A stretch of DNA of 64,000 bases, from assembly GCF_029319185.1 (NCBI RefSeq), contig NZ_CP119754.1, positions 372,001 through 436,000 on the forward strand. Reading direction: 5' to 3'. Below the pieces are notes generated by a model, which saw only the letters and a list, made by a program, of their open reading frames with translations, did no database searches and was not told the origin of the DNA. The number at the start of each line of letters is the position of its first letter. Position 1 is the first letter of the stretch. The translations under genes were made by a program, and so were the position numbers. This DNA comes from Superficieibacter sp. HKU1 (GTDB lineage: Bacteria; Pseudomonadota; Gammaproteobacteria; Enterobacterales; Enterobacteriaceae). This document shows positions 34,066 to 43,623 of the stretch, one piece after another.

Positions 34066-35280
34066 ATGACATACGAAACAATGACCACCGCAAACGCCCC
34101 GGTAAAAATGTGGACCCACGGCGTACCGGTAGAAGACGATGCCCGTCAGCAACTGATTAATACGGCCAAAATGCCGTTTATTTTCAGCCACGTGGCGGTG
34201 ATGCCGGACGTGCATCTGGGAAAAGGGTCAACCATTGGTAGCGTGATCCCGACCAAAGGGGCAATTATCCCGGCGGCGGTTGGCGTGGATATCGGCTGCG
34301 GCATGAACGCGTTGCGTACCAGCTTAACGGCGGCGGATCTGCCGGATAGTCTGGCCCGGCTGCGTAGCGCCATTGAAGCGGCCGTGCCGCACGGGCGTAC
34401 TACCGGGCGCGGACGGCGTGACGTTGGCGCGTGGGAAAACCCGCCTGCCAACGTTGATGCGCAGTGGGCGACGTTGCAGCCTGGCTTCCAGTGGCTGACG
34501 CAGAAATACCCGCGTTTTTTGAACACCAACAACTATAAGCATTTGGGAACATTGGGAACCGGTAACCACTTTATTGAAATCTGCCTTGATGAGGCGGATC
34601 GGGTCTGGGTGATGCTGCACTCCGGATCGCGTGGAATTGGTAACGCCATCGGTAGCTATTTTATTGAAATGGCGCAGAAAGATATGCAACAGCATATCGC
34701 TAATCTGCCATCGCGCGATCTGGCCTGGTTTGAAGAAGGCAGCGAACATTTCGCCGATTATGTTAAAGCCGTCGGCTGGGCGCAGGATTATGCCCGCGCT
34801 AACCGTGATGCAATGCTGGAAAACGTGGTCGCCGCGCTGCATAAAGCGATCGCTAAGCCGTTTACGCTGAGCATGGAAGCGATCAACTGTCACCATAATT
34901 ATGTACAGAAAGAACAGCACTTTGGTGAAGAGATTTTCGTGACGCGTAAAGGGGCGGTATCGGCGCGCGCCGGGCAGTACGGTATTATTCCCGGTTCGAT
35001 GGGGGCGAAAAGCTTTATCGTCCGTGGGCTGGGTAACGAAGAATCCTTCTGCTCCTGTAGCCACGGCGCAGGGCGCGTGATGAGCCGTACCAAAGCGAAA
35101 AAGCTGTTCAGCGTTGAGGATCAGATCCGCGCGACGTCTCATGTGGAATGCCGTAAAGATGCCGATGTGATCGACGAAATTCCGATGGCGTATAAGAATA
35201 TCGACGCGGTAATGTCTGCTCAGACCGATCTGGTTGAGGTGGTGCATACCCTGCGTCAGGTGGTGTGCGTTAAAGGATAA
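34066..35280 (+). CDS. rtcB: RNA-splicing ligase RtcB
   Basis: Mn/GTP-dependent ligase joining 3'-phosphate or 2',3'-cyclic phosphate ends to 5'-OH RNA; 404 residues (E. coli 408). Metal/active-site segments: VMPDVHLGKGSTIGS, VDIGCGMNALRT (catalytic-site Cys), GTLGTGNHFIEIC, INCHHNYVQKE, and the GMP-linked histidine in FCSCSHGAGRVMSR. The ATG at 34066 has AAAAGGA upstream. Downstream rtcA is a pseudogene and upstream rtcR is absent, so RtcB stands alone with its sigma-54 promoter. Confidence 0.96.
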   Translation: MTYETMTTANAPVKMWTHGVPVEDDARQQLINTAKMPFIFSHVAVMPDVHLGKGSTIGSVIPTKGAIIPAAVGVDIGCGMNALRTSLTAADLPDSLARLRSAIEAAVPHGRTTGRGRRDVGAWENPPANVDAQWATLQPGFQWLTQKYPRFLNTNNYKHLGTLGTGNHFIEICLDEADRVWVMLHSGSRGIGNAIGSYFIEMAQKDMQQHIANLPSRDLAWFEEGSEHFADYVKAVGWAQDYARANRDAMLENVVAALHKAIAKPFTLSMEAINCHHNYVQKEQHFGEEIFVTRKGAVSARAGQYGIIPGSMGAKSFIVRGLGNEESFCSCSHGAGRVMSRTKAKKLFSVEDQIRATSHVECRKDADVIDEIPMAYKNIDAVMSAQTDLVEVVHTLRQVVCVKG

Positions 35281-35284
35281 TACG

Positions 35285-35516
35285 ATGCAAAGGACAATTG
35301 CGCTGAATGGCGCGGATGGGGATTCGTCAGCGCACTACGCTCCTGCGGCACGGATTTTACCCGGCGGGAGAAGGCGCGTTCACCGTGGCGCATGCTTCCC
35401 CCCATCTGTTAACCAATATCGCTGTGGTCGGGCAGTTTTTGCCGGTGACGTTTAGCCTGGAGGAAGAGGGCGGGATGACGCGGGTGACGGTTAAGGGAAA
35501 AGACATGTCCAGTTGA
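35285..35516 (+). pseudogene. rtcA: Remnant of RNA 3'-phosphate cyclase gene rtcA
   Basis: Three pieces of RtcA (about 340 residues in E. coli) remain in 232 bases. The start MQRTIALNGADGD fits the N-terminus; after a frame change, RQRTTLLRHGFYPAGEG fits the middle; it runs directly into FTVAHASPHLLTNIAVVGQF and a normal-looking C-terminus ending at 35516. Two large internal deletions, one of them frame-shifting, explain this. No active cyclase can be made. Position after rtcB is as in E. coli. Confidence 0.88.
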
Positions 35517-35552
35517 AACGTTAGTTGGCGCTGCGCTCACTGTTTTTGCAAA

Positions 35553-35724
35553 CTGATGTAATCGATTGATTCTGAAGGTGGATATCAAACTGTAGGCCGG
35601 GTAAGCGCAGCGCCACCCGGCATTACGATACTGCGATAACATGCCCGGTAGCGGCTTCGCCTTACCGGGCCTACATTCTGATGTAATCGATTTATTCTGA
35701 AGGCGGATGTCGGCCTGTGGGCCG
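35553..35724. repeat. REP pair with flanking direct repeats
   Basis: Inverted REP units at 35592-35622 and 35641-35674. CTGATGTAATCGATTGATTC (from about 35553) recurs as CTGATGTAATCGATTTATTC (from about 35678), each running on through GAAGG-GGAT to a TGTRGGCCGG end, so a unit of roughly 125 bases is partly duplicated between the rtcA remnant and malT. Confidence 0.75.
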
Positions 35725-35750
35725 GACCAAAATAAACTCTCCAGAAACCT

Positions 35751-38456
35751 TTACACCCCGTAGCCCATCATCTTCAACAGCTTTTGCGCATGCTGCACCG
35801 CGTCCTGCCGGTGCGCGACGCCGAGCTTCTGATACAGATTACGAATATGCGTTTTAATGGTGGTCGCCGCCACATCCAGTTCTCCGGCAATCTGATCGTT
35901 ACTGTAACCGGAATAGATCAGCCCCAGCACCTGCCACTCGCGCTGGGTCAGCGGACTGGTACGGATCAGTTCAGGTACCTGCGGATGATTTAACAACCGT
36001 TCGACGAAGTTCTCGTCAAAATGGGCAAATTTATGTCGGTGATGCTGGTTGATATCCCGCAGAATGCGCTGCGCCCGGTGCTGTTCCAGCTCCGGCAACG
36101 TGTTGAGTTGAATCAACTGGCGTAACTGCTGCGCCATCGCTTCGCCTTCAATGACGAAATGGTTAATAAAACCGGTGCGATTGGCGAGGGTCAGCGCTTC
36201 CATTAAGGCATTCTGCGCCTCGTTTTTACGGCCCGCCTGCCAGTAAAGCTGGTTCAGCAACAGCAGGTTGCGGTTGATGTCGCTCATCAGGCGCAGGCTG
36301 CGCGCGTTTTCGTTTAACTCTTCAAGCACCATTTCCGCCGGACCGGTTTCGCCAAGCAGGATCTGCACGCGGGCGATGTTGCGCCACTGACTTTGCAGGA
36401 AATGGTTATTGGCAAATTCCGGTTTTGGCGTCTGGCGTAGCCAGTTGGCGGCAGACTTTTTATCGCCGATCATCTGCCAGTAAATTACCCGCACTTTATC
36501 GGCGTTTGATACCCAGTCGCTGTGGTAAGGGCCATTACCCAGCAGATTTTCCAGTCGGTTTAACTGGCTGCGTGCGTTATCCAGATCCCCGCGCGCCAGC
36601 GAGCACTGAACCAGCAGCGCCAGGCACTGAAGCTGTTGCTGCGGCTGATAGGTAGAGAGCACGGTCATGCCGCTGCGTGCGGCGCTTTCCGCTTCGTCGA
36701 GCCGTCCCCATGCCCACAGCAACTGGGCACGAATACGCAGCAAAAATTCATGCATCGGCAGCTGTTCCAGGTGCTGGTCGTGGATCAGCTGGAAGGCTTT
36801 TTCCTGCGTCTCCCACGCGGCCTGTAAAAAGCCCTGAGCAAACAGGATTTCGCTTTGCTGGATCATGCTCCACAGCGCGTAATGCCAGACATCATGGCGG
36901 CGCGCCATCTGTTCTGTCTGCTGCATTAACGACAGCGATTCCATCAGCAACCCTTTGCAATGCAGAACTTCACCATGCACGGAGGTGGCGACGATACGGC
37001 TGTAGTAACTGGCGACGGGCAGCATATCCAGCGCGATTTTCGCCAGACGCTCGGCTTCTTCCGGATCGCCATCGTTGATCGCCACCTGCGCGCGCAGGGC
37101 GTTGAAATCGCCGCTCAGCGCAGCGTCAATGGTAATTTGCATCTCCTGCTCGGCGCGGGCCAGCAGAGTATTCACTTCGCTGTAGCGATGCTGGCTTTGC
37201 ATCAGCCATGCCTGAAGCAGCACCAGGCGCGGATTCTCCAGCAGACTTTCCCACGGCAGTGACGCCAGTGACTCTTCCAGCAGTGTCAGTTCGCTGTGAT
37301 TAAACAGTCCCCAGGCGTGGTTAAGCAGGATATCGCGCAGCATCGGCGCATCGCCGGAGGCCAGCGCATGATGAATGGCTTCGGTCGGGAAGCCTTGCGC
37401 CATCCAGCTTTCGGCGGCGGCGCGGTGCAGTTCCGGCAGTTCGGTCGCCAGTTCCCACTGACAGCGCTGGCGCAGGAAACTGCCAAACAGCGGGTGATAG
37501 CTAAACCACTCGCCGGAATCATCCATGCGCTGTAAAAACAGGCCCTGGCGTTCAATCTCTTCCAGCCGCATCTGCCCGTTCTCTTCCCCGGTCACACGCA
37601 CAATTAGCGCATCGTTCATCGAGCGCAGCAGCGCGCTTTTGAGCAGGAAATGACGGGTACTTAAATCAACGTTATCCAGTACTTCATCGACCAGATAATC
37701 GGAAAGATGGCTGGCGTTAATGCCCGACAACCGACGCGCAGACTGATGCGGCGCGTTATTGTTCTGCCTGGCGGAGAGGGCAATAAGCTGAAGCGCAGTG
37801 GCCCAGCCTGCCACTTCGTCACACAGGCGGCCGCTCTCGGAGGCTTCCAGCGGCGAGGTCAGACGACGCTCAAAAAACTGTCGCGCTTCCTGATGATTAA
37901 ATGCCAGATGCTGACTGCCGACCTCCAGCAGTTGATCGCGAACACGCAAATTGGCAATCCCCAACTGGGGGAGGTTACGCGACATCACCAGCAGCGTTAA
38001 ATTTTCCGGCTGATGACGCAGGAAGAAACGCATGGCTTCATGGATCACCGGATTGGTGATCAGATGGTAATCATCAATCACCAGCCAGAGCGGGCGATCC
38101 CACTCAGCCAGTTCGATAAAAAGCTGAGCGAAAAGGGATGTCAGGCTGGCGTACTGGCGCTTTTGTACCATCGCTTCGCTGGCGTTGCAGTGGCCGCCCG
38201 TTGCCTGCTGAATAGCGGCAATCAAATAACTGGCAAAACGTTCCTGCTGGTTATCGCCTTCATCCAGTGAAAACCAGCCAAGATCGTTTTTGCCTGCGGC
38301 CCATTGTGAAATGAGGGTCGTTTTTCCATAGCCCGCCGGGCTTGTGATCAGGATCAGACGGAAATTGTTCGCGCCGGAAAGTTTAGCCAACAGGCGGTCC
38401 CTGACCACAGTATGATCAAGGCGAACCGGGCGACTTAATTTAGACGGAATCAACAT
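35751..38456 (-). CDS. malT: Maltose regulon activator MalT
   Basis: ATP- and maltotriose-dependent activator of the maltose regulon, a STAND-family protein of 901 residues as in E. coli. Walker A SPAGYGKTTLISQWA near 39-53, Walker B-like LVIDDYHL, a TPR-like superhelical sensor (about 440-800), and a C-terminal LuxR helix-turn-helix (LTQREWQVLGLIYSGYSNDQ). ATG at 38456 chosen by match to E. coli (MLIPSKLSRPVRLD). Divergent from malPQ; a CRP site at 38579 lies upstream. Confidence 0.97.
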   Translation of the reverse strand: MLIPSKLSRPVRLDHTVVRDRLLAKLSGANNFRLILITSPAGYGKTTLISQWAAGKNDLGWFSLDEGDNQQERFASYLIAAIQQATGGHCNASEAMVQKRQYASLTSLFAQLFIELAEWDRPLWLVIDDYHLITNPVIHEAMRFFLRHQPENLTLLVMSRNLPQLGIANLRVRDQLLEVGSQHLAFNHQEARQFFERRLTSPLEASESGRLCDEVAGWATALQLIALSARQNNNAPHQSARRLSGINASHLSDYLVDEVLDNVDLSTRHFLLKSALLRSMNDALIVRVTGEENGQMRLEEIERQGLFLQRMDDSGEWFSYHPLFGSFLRQRCQWELATELPELHRAAAESWMAQGFPTEAIHHALASGDAPMLRDILLNHAWGLFNHSELTLLEESLASLPWESLLENPRLVLLQAWLMQSQHRYSEVNTLLARAEQEMQITIDAALSGDFNALRAQVAINDGDPEEAERLAKIALDMLPVASYYSRIVATSVHGEVLHCKGLLMESLSLMQQTEQMARRHDVWHYALWSMIQQSEILFAQGFLQAAWETQEKAFQLIHDQHLEQLPMHEFLLRIRAQLLWAWGRLDEAESAARSGMTVLSTYQPQQQLQCLALLVQCSLARGDLDNARSQLNRLENLLGNGPYHSDWVSNADKVRVIYWQMIGDKKSAANWLRQTPKPEFANNHFLQSQWRNIARVQILLGETGPAEMVLEELNENARSLRLMSDINRNLLLLNQLYWQAGRKNEAQNALMEALTLANRTGFINHFVIEGEAMAQQLRQLIQLNTLPELEQHRAQRILRDINQHHRHKFAHFDENFVERLLNHPQVPELIRTSPLTQREWQVLGLIYSGYSNDQIAGELDVAATTIKTHIRNLYQKLGVAHRQDAVQHAQKLLKMMGYGV

Positions 38457-38578
38457 AGTTATCACTTTCACTGTGCGTAAAAGAAAGCGGGATTTTTTTT
38501 GCGCTTCGTAATTAATAACTCTAAAGTCGTTCAGATTGCAATGTATTGCAAGTTATGTCGTTTTTGAGTGCTTCTTAA

Positions 38579-38594
38579 TTTGCACTGTGTCACA
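38579..38594 (-). promoter_or_regulatory. CRP site of malT
   Basis: TGTGACACAGTGCAAA on the minus strand, with flanks essentially as at E. coli malT. Confidence 0.82.
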
Positions 38595-38982
38595 AATTAT
38601 TAAAGGAAGTGAATTATTTTAATGAAACCGGTGCCAGCAGGCATGGCGTCTGGCTTAGGCTGAATTGCTGATAAGGCGAGAATTACGCTTTCAATGAAAG
38701 GATTTTCTTAACTCAATTAATTTCCTGGATACTAAGCAGCAAAAAATAACCTGTAACACGTTTAAGTAAATCCGCTGTTGGTATTTTATACGGAAAATCA
38801 TTTCGTTATTTTACATTTTGTTTGCGGAACGGCATTTCAATTCTTTGACCTACGCCAACGTTCTGCGTGCGGTAAAGGTAGAGACTGAGATGTGAGCGAA
38901 GGAATGCTCCTCCCTGTTCAATATAGTCGGCAAGGATGGCGTAAGCGGCTAACGTTATAGTGGTGCCGATCACATTTTTCGC

Positions 38983-39024
38983 TCATCCCTGGTGCTCCTC
39001 CCTGCCTAATCCCTGGCAGGATGA
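38983..39024 (+). promoter_or_regulatory. MalT boxes of malPQ
   Basis: GGATGA cores: 39019-39024 on the plus strand and, on the minus strand, GGATGA at 38988-38983 and GGAGGA at 39001-38996. The arrangement and flanks (GGCAGGATGAGGAAG) match E. coli malPQ. Confidence 0.8.
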
Positions 39025-39092
39025 GGAAGCCAGACGGGTAGCCAGGCAAACTAGCGCTAACGTTTTTCATTTGAACAGGATCCGGTTCCTTT

Positions 39093-41483
39093 ATGTCACA
39101 GCCTACATTCGACAAAGCACAATTTCAGGCTGCACTGACGCGTCAGTGGCAGCGTTTTGCTTTAGATTCCGCAGAGAAAATGACGTCGCATCAATGGTGG
39201 CAGGCGGTGAGCGGCGCACTGGCTGAGTGCCTGGCCGCCCAGCCTGTAAGCGCGCCAGCTGAAAATCAGCGCCATGTTAACTATATTTCTATGGAGTTTT
39301 TGATTGGTCGCCTGACCGGTAACAACTTGCTGAACCTCGGCTGGTATCAGGATGTGAGCGATGTGCTGAAAGCGCACGACATCAACCTGACCGATTTGCT
39401 GGAAGAGGAGATCGACCCGGCGCTGGGCAACGGCGGCCTCGGGCGTCTGGCAGCCTGTTTCCTTGACTCAATGGCGACCGTAGGCCAGGCGGCAACCGGT
39501 TATGGCCTGAACTATCAGTATGGTCTGTTCCGCCAGTCTTTTGCTGACGGCAACCAGATGGAAGCGCCGGACGACTGGCATCGCGGCAGCTATCCGTGGT
39601 TTCGCCACAATGAACAGCTTGATGTCCAGGTGGGGATCGGCGGGAAAGTGGTGAAGGGCGCATGGCAACCGGGATTTATCATCACCGGCCAGGCATGGGA
39701 TCTTCCTGTACTGGGCTACCGCAACGGCATCACCCAGCCGCTGCGCCTGTGGCAGGCAACGCACGCGCATCCGTTTAACCTGACCAAATTCAACGATGGC
39801 GATTTCCTGCGCGCCGAACAGCAGGGTATCGACGCGGATAAGCTCACTAAAGTCCTTTACCCGAACGATAACCATACGGCGGGCAAAAAGCTGCGCCTGA
39901 TGCAGCAGTACTTCCAGTGCGCCTGTTCCGTTGCTGATATTCTGCGCCGTCATCACCTGGCAGGCCGTCAATTGCACCAACTGGCGGATTACGAAGTCAT
40001 CCAGTTGAACGATACGCACCCGACCATCGCCATTCCTGAACTGCTGCGCGTGCTGATAGATGAGCATCAGCTAAGCTGGGACGATGCCTGGGCTATCACC
40101 AGTAAAACCTTCGCCTACACTAACCATACGCTGATGCCGGAAGCGCTGGAGTGCTGGGACGAAAAACTGATTAAAGCGCTGTTGCCGCGTCATATGCAGA
40201 TCATCAATGAGATTAACACTCGCTTTAAAACGCTGGTTGAGAAAACCTGGCCGGGTGATGAGGCCGTGTGGGCGAAGCTGGCGGTGGTGTATGACAAGCA
40301 GGTGCGCATGGCAAATATGTGCGTGGTCAGCGGTTTTGCGGTGAACGGCGTGGCAGCACTGCACTCCGAGCTGGTGGTGAAAGATCTGTTCCCGGAATAC
40401 CATCAGCTGTGGCCGAACAAATTCCATAACGTCACCAACGGCATTACCCCGCGTCGCTGGATCAAGCAGTGTAACCCGGCGCTGGCTGCATTGTTGGATA
40501 AAACGCTGAAGAAAGAGTGGGCGAACGATCTTGACCAGCTGATTGCGCTGGAAAAGTACGCCGACGATAAAAAATTCCGTCAGACGTATCGTGAGATCAA
40601 ACGGGCGAATAAAGTGCGTCTCGCCGCGTTTGTGAAGGCGCGTACCGGTATTGAAATCAGTCCTGAGGCGATTTTTGATATCCAGATCAAACGTCTGCAT
40701 GAATATAAGCGCCAGCACCTGAACCTGCTGCACATTCTGGCACTCTATAAAGAGATCCGCGAAAATCCGCAGGCAGACCGCGTACCGCGTGTGTTCCTGT
40801 TTGGCGCGAAAGCGGCACCGGGATATTACCTGGCGAAGAACATTATTCTGGCGATCAACAAGGTCGCGGCGGCGGTGAACAACGATCCGCTGGTAGGCGA
40901 TAAACTGAAAGTGGTCTTCCTGCCGGATTACTGTGTGTCTGTGGCTGAAATGCTGATCCCGGCCGCTGATATTTCCGAGCAAATTTCTACCGCCGGTAAA
41001 GAAGCCTCCGGCACCGGCAATATGAAGCTGGCGCTGAACGGCGCGCTCACCGTCGGCACGCTGGACGGCGCGAACGTGGAAATAGCCGAGAAAGTCGGCG
41101 ATGAAAACATCTTTATCTTCGGCAATACCGTTGAAGAGGTGAAGGCGCTGAAGGCGAAAGGCTACGATCCGCTGAAATGGCGTAAGAAAGACAAATTACT
41201 GAATGCGGTGCTGAAAGAACTGGAGAGCGGTAAATACAGCGACGGCGACAAACACGCCTTTGACCAGATGCTGCACAGTATTGGTAAGCAGGGCGGCGAT
41301 CCGTATCTGGTACTGGCCGACTTTGCCGCGTATGTTGACGCGCAGAAACAGGTCGATGTGCTCTACCGTGACCCGGAAGCCTGGACTCGTGCCGCTATAC
41401 TCAATACGGCGCGATGCGGCATGTTCAGCTCCGATCGCTCTATTCGCGACTACCAGAGCCGTATCTGGCAGGCTAAACGATAA
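39093..41483 (+). CDS. malP: Maltodextrin phosphorylase MalP
   Basis: PLP-dependent GT35 enzyme making glucose-1-phosphate from maltodextrins; 796 residues (E. coli 797). PLP lysine in EASGTGNMKLALNGALTVGT; glycine-rich loop DPALGNGGLGRLAACFLDSM. The N-terminus matches MalP rather than GlgP, which is 25887-28334 here. First gene of malPQ under MalT; malQ starts eight bases after its stop. Confidence 0.97.
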   Translation: MSQPTFDKAQFQAALTRQWQRFALDSAEKMTSHQWWQAVSGALAECLAAQPVSAPAENQRHVNYISMEFLIGRLTGNNLLNLGWYQDVSDVLKAHDINLTDLLEEEIDPALGNGGLGRLAACFLDSMATVGQAATGYGLNYQYGLFRQSFADGNQMEAPDDWHRGSYPWFRHNEQLDVQVGIGGKVVKGAWQPGFIITGQAWDLPVLGYRNGITQPLRLWQATHAHPFNLTKFNDGDFLRAEQQGIDADKLTKVLYPNDNHTAGKKLRLMQQYFQCACSVADILRRHHLAGRQLHQLADYEVIQLNDTHPTIAIPELLRVLIDEHQLSWDDAWAITSKTFAYTNHTLMPEALECWDEKLIKALLPRHMQIINEINTRFKTLVEKTWPGDEAVWAKLAVVYDKQVRMANMCVVSGFAVNGVAALHSELVVKDLFPEYHQLWPNKFHNVTNGITPRRWIKQCNPALAALLDKTLKKEWANDLDQLIALEKYADDKKFRQTYREIKRANKVRLAAFVKARTGIEISPEAIFDIQIKRLHEYKRQHLNLLHILALYKEIRENPQADRVPRVFLFGAKAAPGYYLAKNIILAINKVAAAVNNDPLVGDKLKVVFLPDYCVSVAEMLIPAADISEQISTAGKEASGTGNMKLALNGALTVGTLDGANVEIAEKVGDENIFIFGNTVEEVKALKAKGYDPLKWRKKDKLLNAVLKELESGKYSDGDKHAFDQMLHSIGKQGGDPYLVLADFAAYVDAQKQVDVLYRDPEAWTRAAILNTARCGMFSSDRSIRDYQSRIWQAKR

Positions 41484-41491
41484 GGACCGCT

Positions 41492-43582
41492 ATGGAACGC
41501 AAACGCCTCGATAAAGCCGCTCTGGCGGCGGGGATAAGCCCTGATTACATTAACGCCCACGGTAAGCCGCAGTCGATTGGCGTAGAAACCAAGCGGCGTT
41601 TGCTGGATGCGATGCATCACACGGCGGCCACGAAAGTGGCCGTTACCCCGGTGCCGAACGTGATGGTGTATACCCACGGTAAGAAGATGGCGCTGGAAGT
41701 CGAGGGCAGCGGCGAGTTTAGCTGGACACTGCTGACGGAAGCAGGCCGCCAGTATCAAGGTCAGGCGGCTGGCGGCAGTAAACTTAGTCTGCCGATGCGT
41801 CTGCCGGAAGGGTATCACACGCTGACGTTATCTCAGGACGCGCAACAGTGGGATTGCCGGGTGATTATCGCTCCTCAGCGCTGCCACGAGCCTGATGCGC
41901 TGCTCAGCGGACGTAAACTGTGGGGAGCCTGCGTGCAGCTTTATACGCTGCGCTCCGGCAAAAACTGGGGGATCGGCGATTTTGGCGATCTCAAAGCGAT
42001 GCTGCCTGAGGTGGCAAAGCGGGGCGGGGCGTTTATCGGCCTCAATCCGATCCACGCGCTTTATCCGGCAAATCCGGAGAGCGCCAGCCCTTACAGTCCC
42101 TCTTCCCGCCGCTGGCTGAATGTGATTTACATCGACGTTAATGCCGTTGATGATTTTCAGCACAGCGAGGAAGCGCAGGAGTGGTGGCATATGCCCACCA
42201 CCCAGCAGAAGCTGGAAAGCGCGCGCCAGGGAGAGTGGGTTGATTACTCAGCCGTTACGGCGCTAAAGCTCGCCGGGCTAAGCATGGCGTGGCGGCAGTT
42301 TGCGAAACGCACTAACGATGATGCCGCAATGCAGGCGTTTCGTCAGTTCATCGCCAACGAGGGGGAAAGCCTTTACTGGCAGGCAGCGTTTGATGCCCTG
42401 CACGCGTCACAGGTGAAAGAGGACCCGATGCGCTGGGGCTGGCCAGTCTGGCCGGAAGGTTATCAGTCTACCGATACCCCGGAGGTAAAAAAGTTCTGTA
42501 AAACGCATCAGGATGAGGTGGAGTTTTACCTGTGGCTTCAGTGGCTGGCCTGTACGCAATTTGCGGCCTGCTGGGAAGAATGCCAGAACATGAATATGCC
42601 GATTGGCCTGTACCGTGATCTGGCGGTCGGCGTGGCGGAAGGCGGCGCAGAAACCTGGTGCGATCGCGAACTGTACTGCCTGAAGGCGTCAGTTGGTGCG
42701 CCGCCGGACATCCTCGGGCCGCTGGGGCAAAACTGGGGTCTGCCACCAATGGATCCGCATGTCATTACCGCTCGCGCCTACGAGCCTTTTATTCAGCTAC
42801 TGCGCGCCAATATGCGCGATTGCGGCGCATTACGTATCGATCACGTCATGTCGATGCTGCGCCTGTGGTGGATCCCCTACGGCGAGACGGCGGATCACGG
42901 CGCGTATGTGCATTATCCGGTTGACGATCTGCTGTCGATCCTCGCGCTGGAGAGTAAACGCCATCAGTGCATGGTGATCGGCGAAGATCTGGGGACGGTG
43001 CCGGTGGAGATCGTCGGCAAGCTGCGTAAGAGTGGCGTTTACTCCTATAAAGTGCTGTATTTCGAAAGCGATCACGAGAAAACGGTCCGCGCGCCGGAAG
43101 CGTGGCCTGCACAGTCGATGGCGGTGGCGGCAACGCACGATTTACCGACGCTGCGCGGCTACTGGGAAAGCGGCGACCTGACGCTCGGAAAAACGCTGGG
43201 CCTGTATCCGGACCCGGTCGTGCTGCGCGGTCTGTATGAGGATCGCGAGCTGGCGAAGCAGGGACTGCTGGATGCGCTACACCGACACGGCAGCGTGGCG
43301 AAAAGCGTGGGGCGTAAAGCCTCGCGGATGTCGATGACCTCTACGCTTAATCGCGGAATGCAGCGCTATATTGCCGACAGTAACAGTGCCTTGCTGGGTC
43401 TCCAGCCGGAAGACTGGCTACAGATGGCCGAACCGGTCAATATCCCGGGGACCAGCTATCAGTACAAAAACTGGCGGCGCAAGCTGTCTGCAACCCTTGA
43501 AGAGATGTTTGCGGATGAGAGCGTGAATAAGCTAATTAAGGATTTGGATAAGCGGCGTCGGGCTGGAGTGAAGAAGAGGTAA
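41492..43582 (+). CDS. malQ: 4-alpha-glucanotransferase MalQ (amylomaltase)
   Basis: GH77 amylomaltase that disproportionates maltodextrins; 696 residues (E. coli 694). Nucleophile Asp in CGALRIDHVMSMLRLWWIP, acid/base Glu in CMVIGEDLGTVP, and the third Asp in VAATHDLPTLRGYW. The N-terminal 140 residues form the accessory domain typical of enterobacterial MalQ. ATG at 41492 with TAAGGA upstream. Shares a bidirectional terminator with convergent gntT. Confidence 0.97.
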   Translation: MERKRLDKAALAAGISPDYINAHGKPQSIGVETKRRLLDAMHHTAATKVAVTPVPNVMVYTHGKKMALEVEGSGEFSWTLLTEAGRQYQGQAAGGSKLSLPMRLPEGYHTLTLSQDAQQWDCRVIIAPQRCHEPDALLSGRKLWGACVQLYTLRSGKNWGIGDFGDLKAMLPEVAKRGGAFIGLNPIHALYPANPESASPYSPSSRRWLNVIYIDVNAVDDFQHSEEAQEWWHMPTTQQKLESARQGEWVDYSAVTALKLAGLSMAWRQFAKRTNDDAAMQAFRQFIANEGESLYWQAAFDALHASQVKEDPMRWGWPVWPEGYQSTDTPEVKKFCKTHQDEVEFYLWLQWLACTQFAACWEECQNMNMPIGLYRDLAVGVAEGGAETWCDRELYCLKASVGAPPDILGPLGQNWGLPPMDPHVITARAYEPFIQLLRANMRDCGALRIDHVMSMLRLWWIPYGETADHGAYVHYPVDDLLSILALESKRHQCMVIGEDLGTVPVEIVGKLRKSGVYSYKVLYFESDHEKTVRAPEAWPAQSMAVAATHDLPTLRGYWESGDLTLGKTLGLYPDPVVLRGLYEDRELAKQGLLDALHRHGSVAKSVGRKASRMSMTSTLNRGMQRYIADSNSALLGLQPEDWLQMAEPVNIPGTSYQYKNWRRKLSATLEEMFADESVNKLIKDLDKRRRAGVKKR

Positions 43583-43585
43583 AAA

Positions 43586-43620
43586 TAAAGAACCCGCCCT
43601 TATCGGCGGGTTCTTTTTGG
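43586..43620. terminator. Bidirectional terminator between malQ and gntT
   Basis: AGAACCCGCC (43589-43598) and GGCGGGTTCT (43605-43614) pair around CTTATC, with T-runs after the stem on both strands. Confidence 0.92.
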
Positions 43621-43623
43621 GTC

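Larger units (their letters stand above)
38457..39092. other. malT-malP divergent control region
   Basis: 636 bases without a gene. On the malT side lies its CRP site (38579-38594); on the malP side three MalT boxes (38983-39024). The middle (38600-38940) is AT-rich and I see no reading frame or repeat worth noting in it. Confidence 0.75.

Noticed and set aside
34324..35247. 307-codon minus-strand frame opposite rtcB
   Set aside because: Considered as a possible divergent regulator replacing rtcR, but it has no helix-turn-helix or AAA+ motifs and mirrors rtcB codons.
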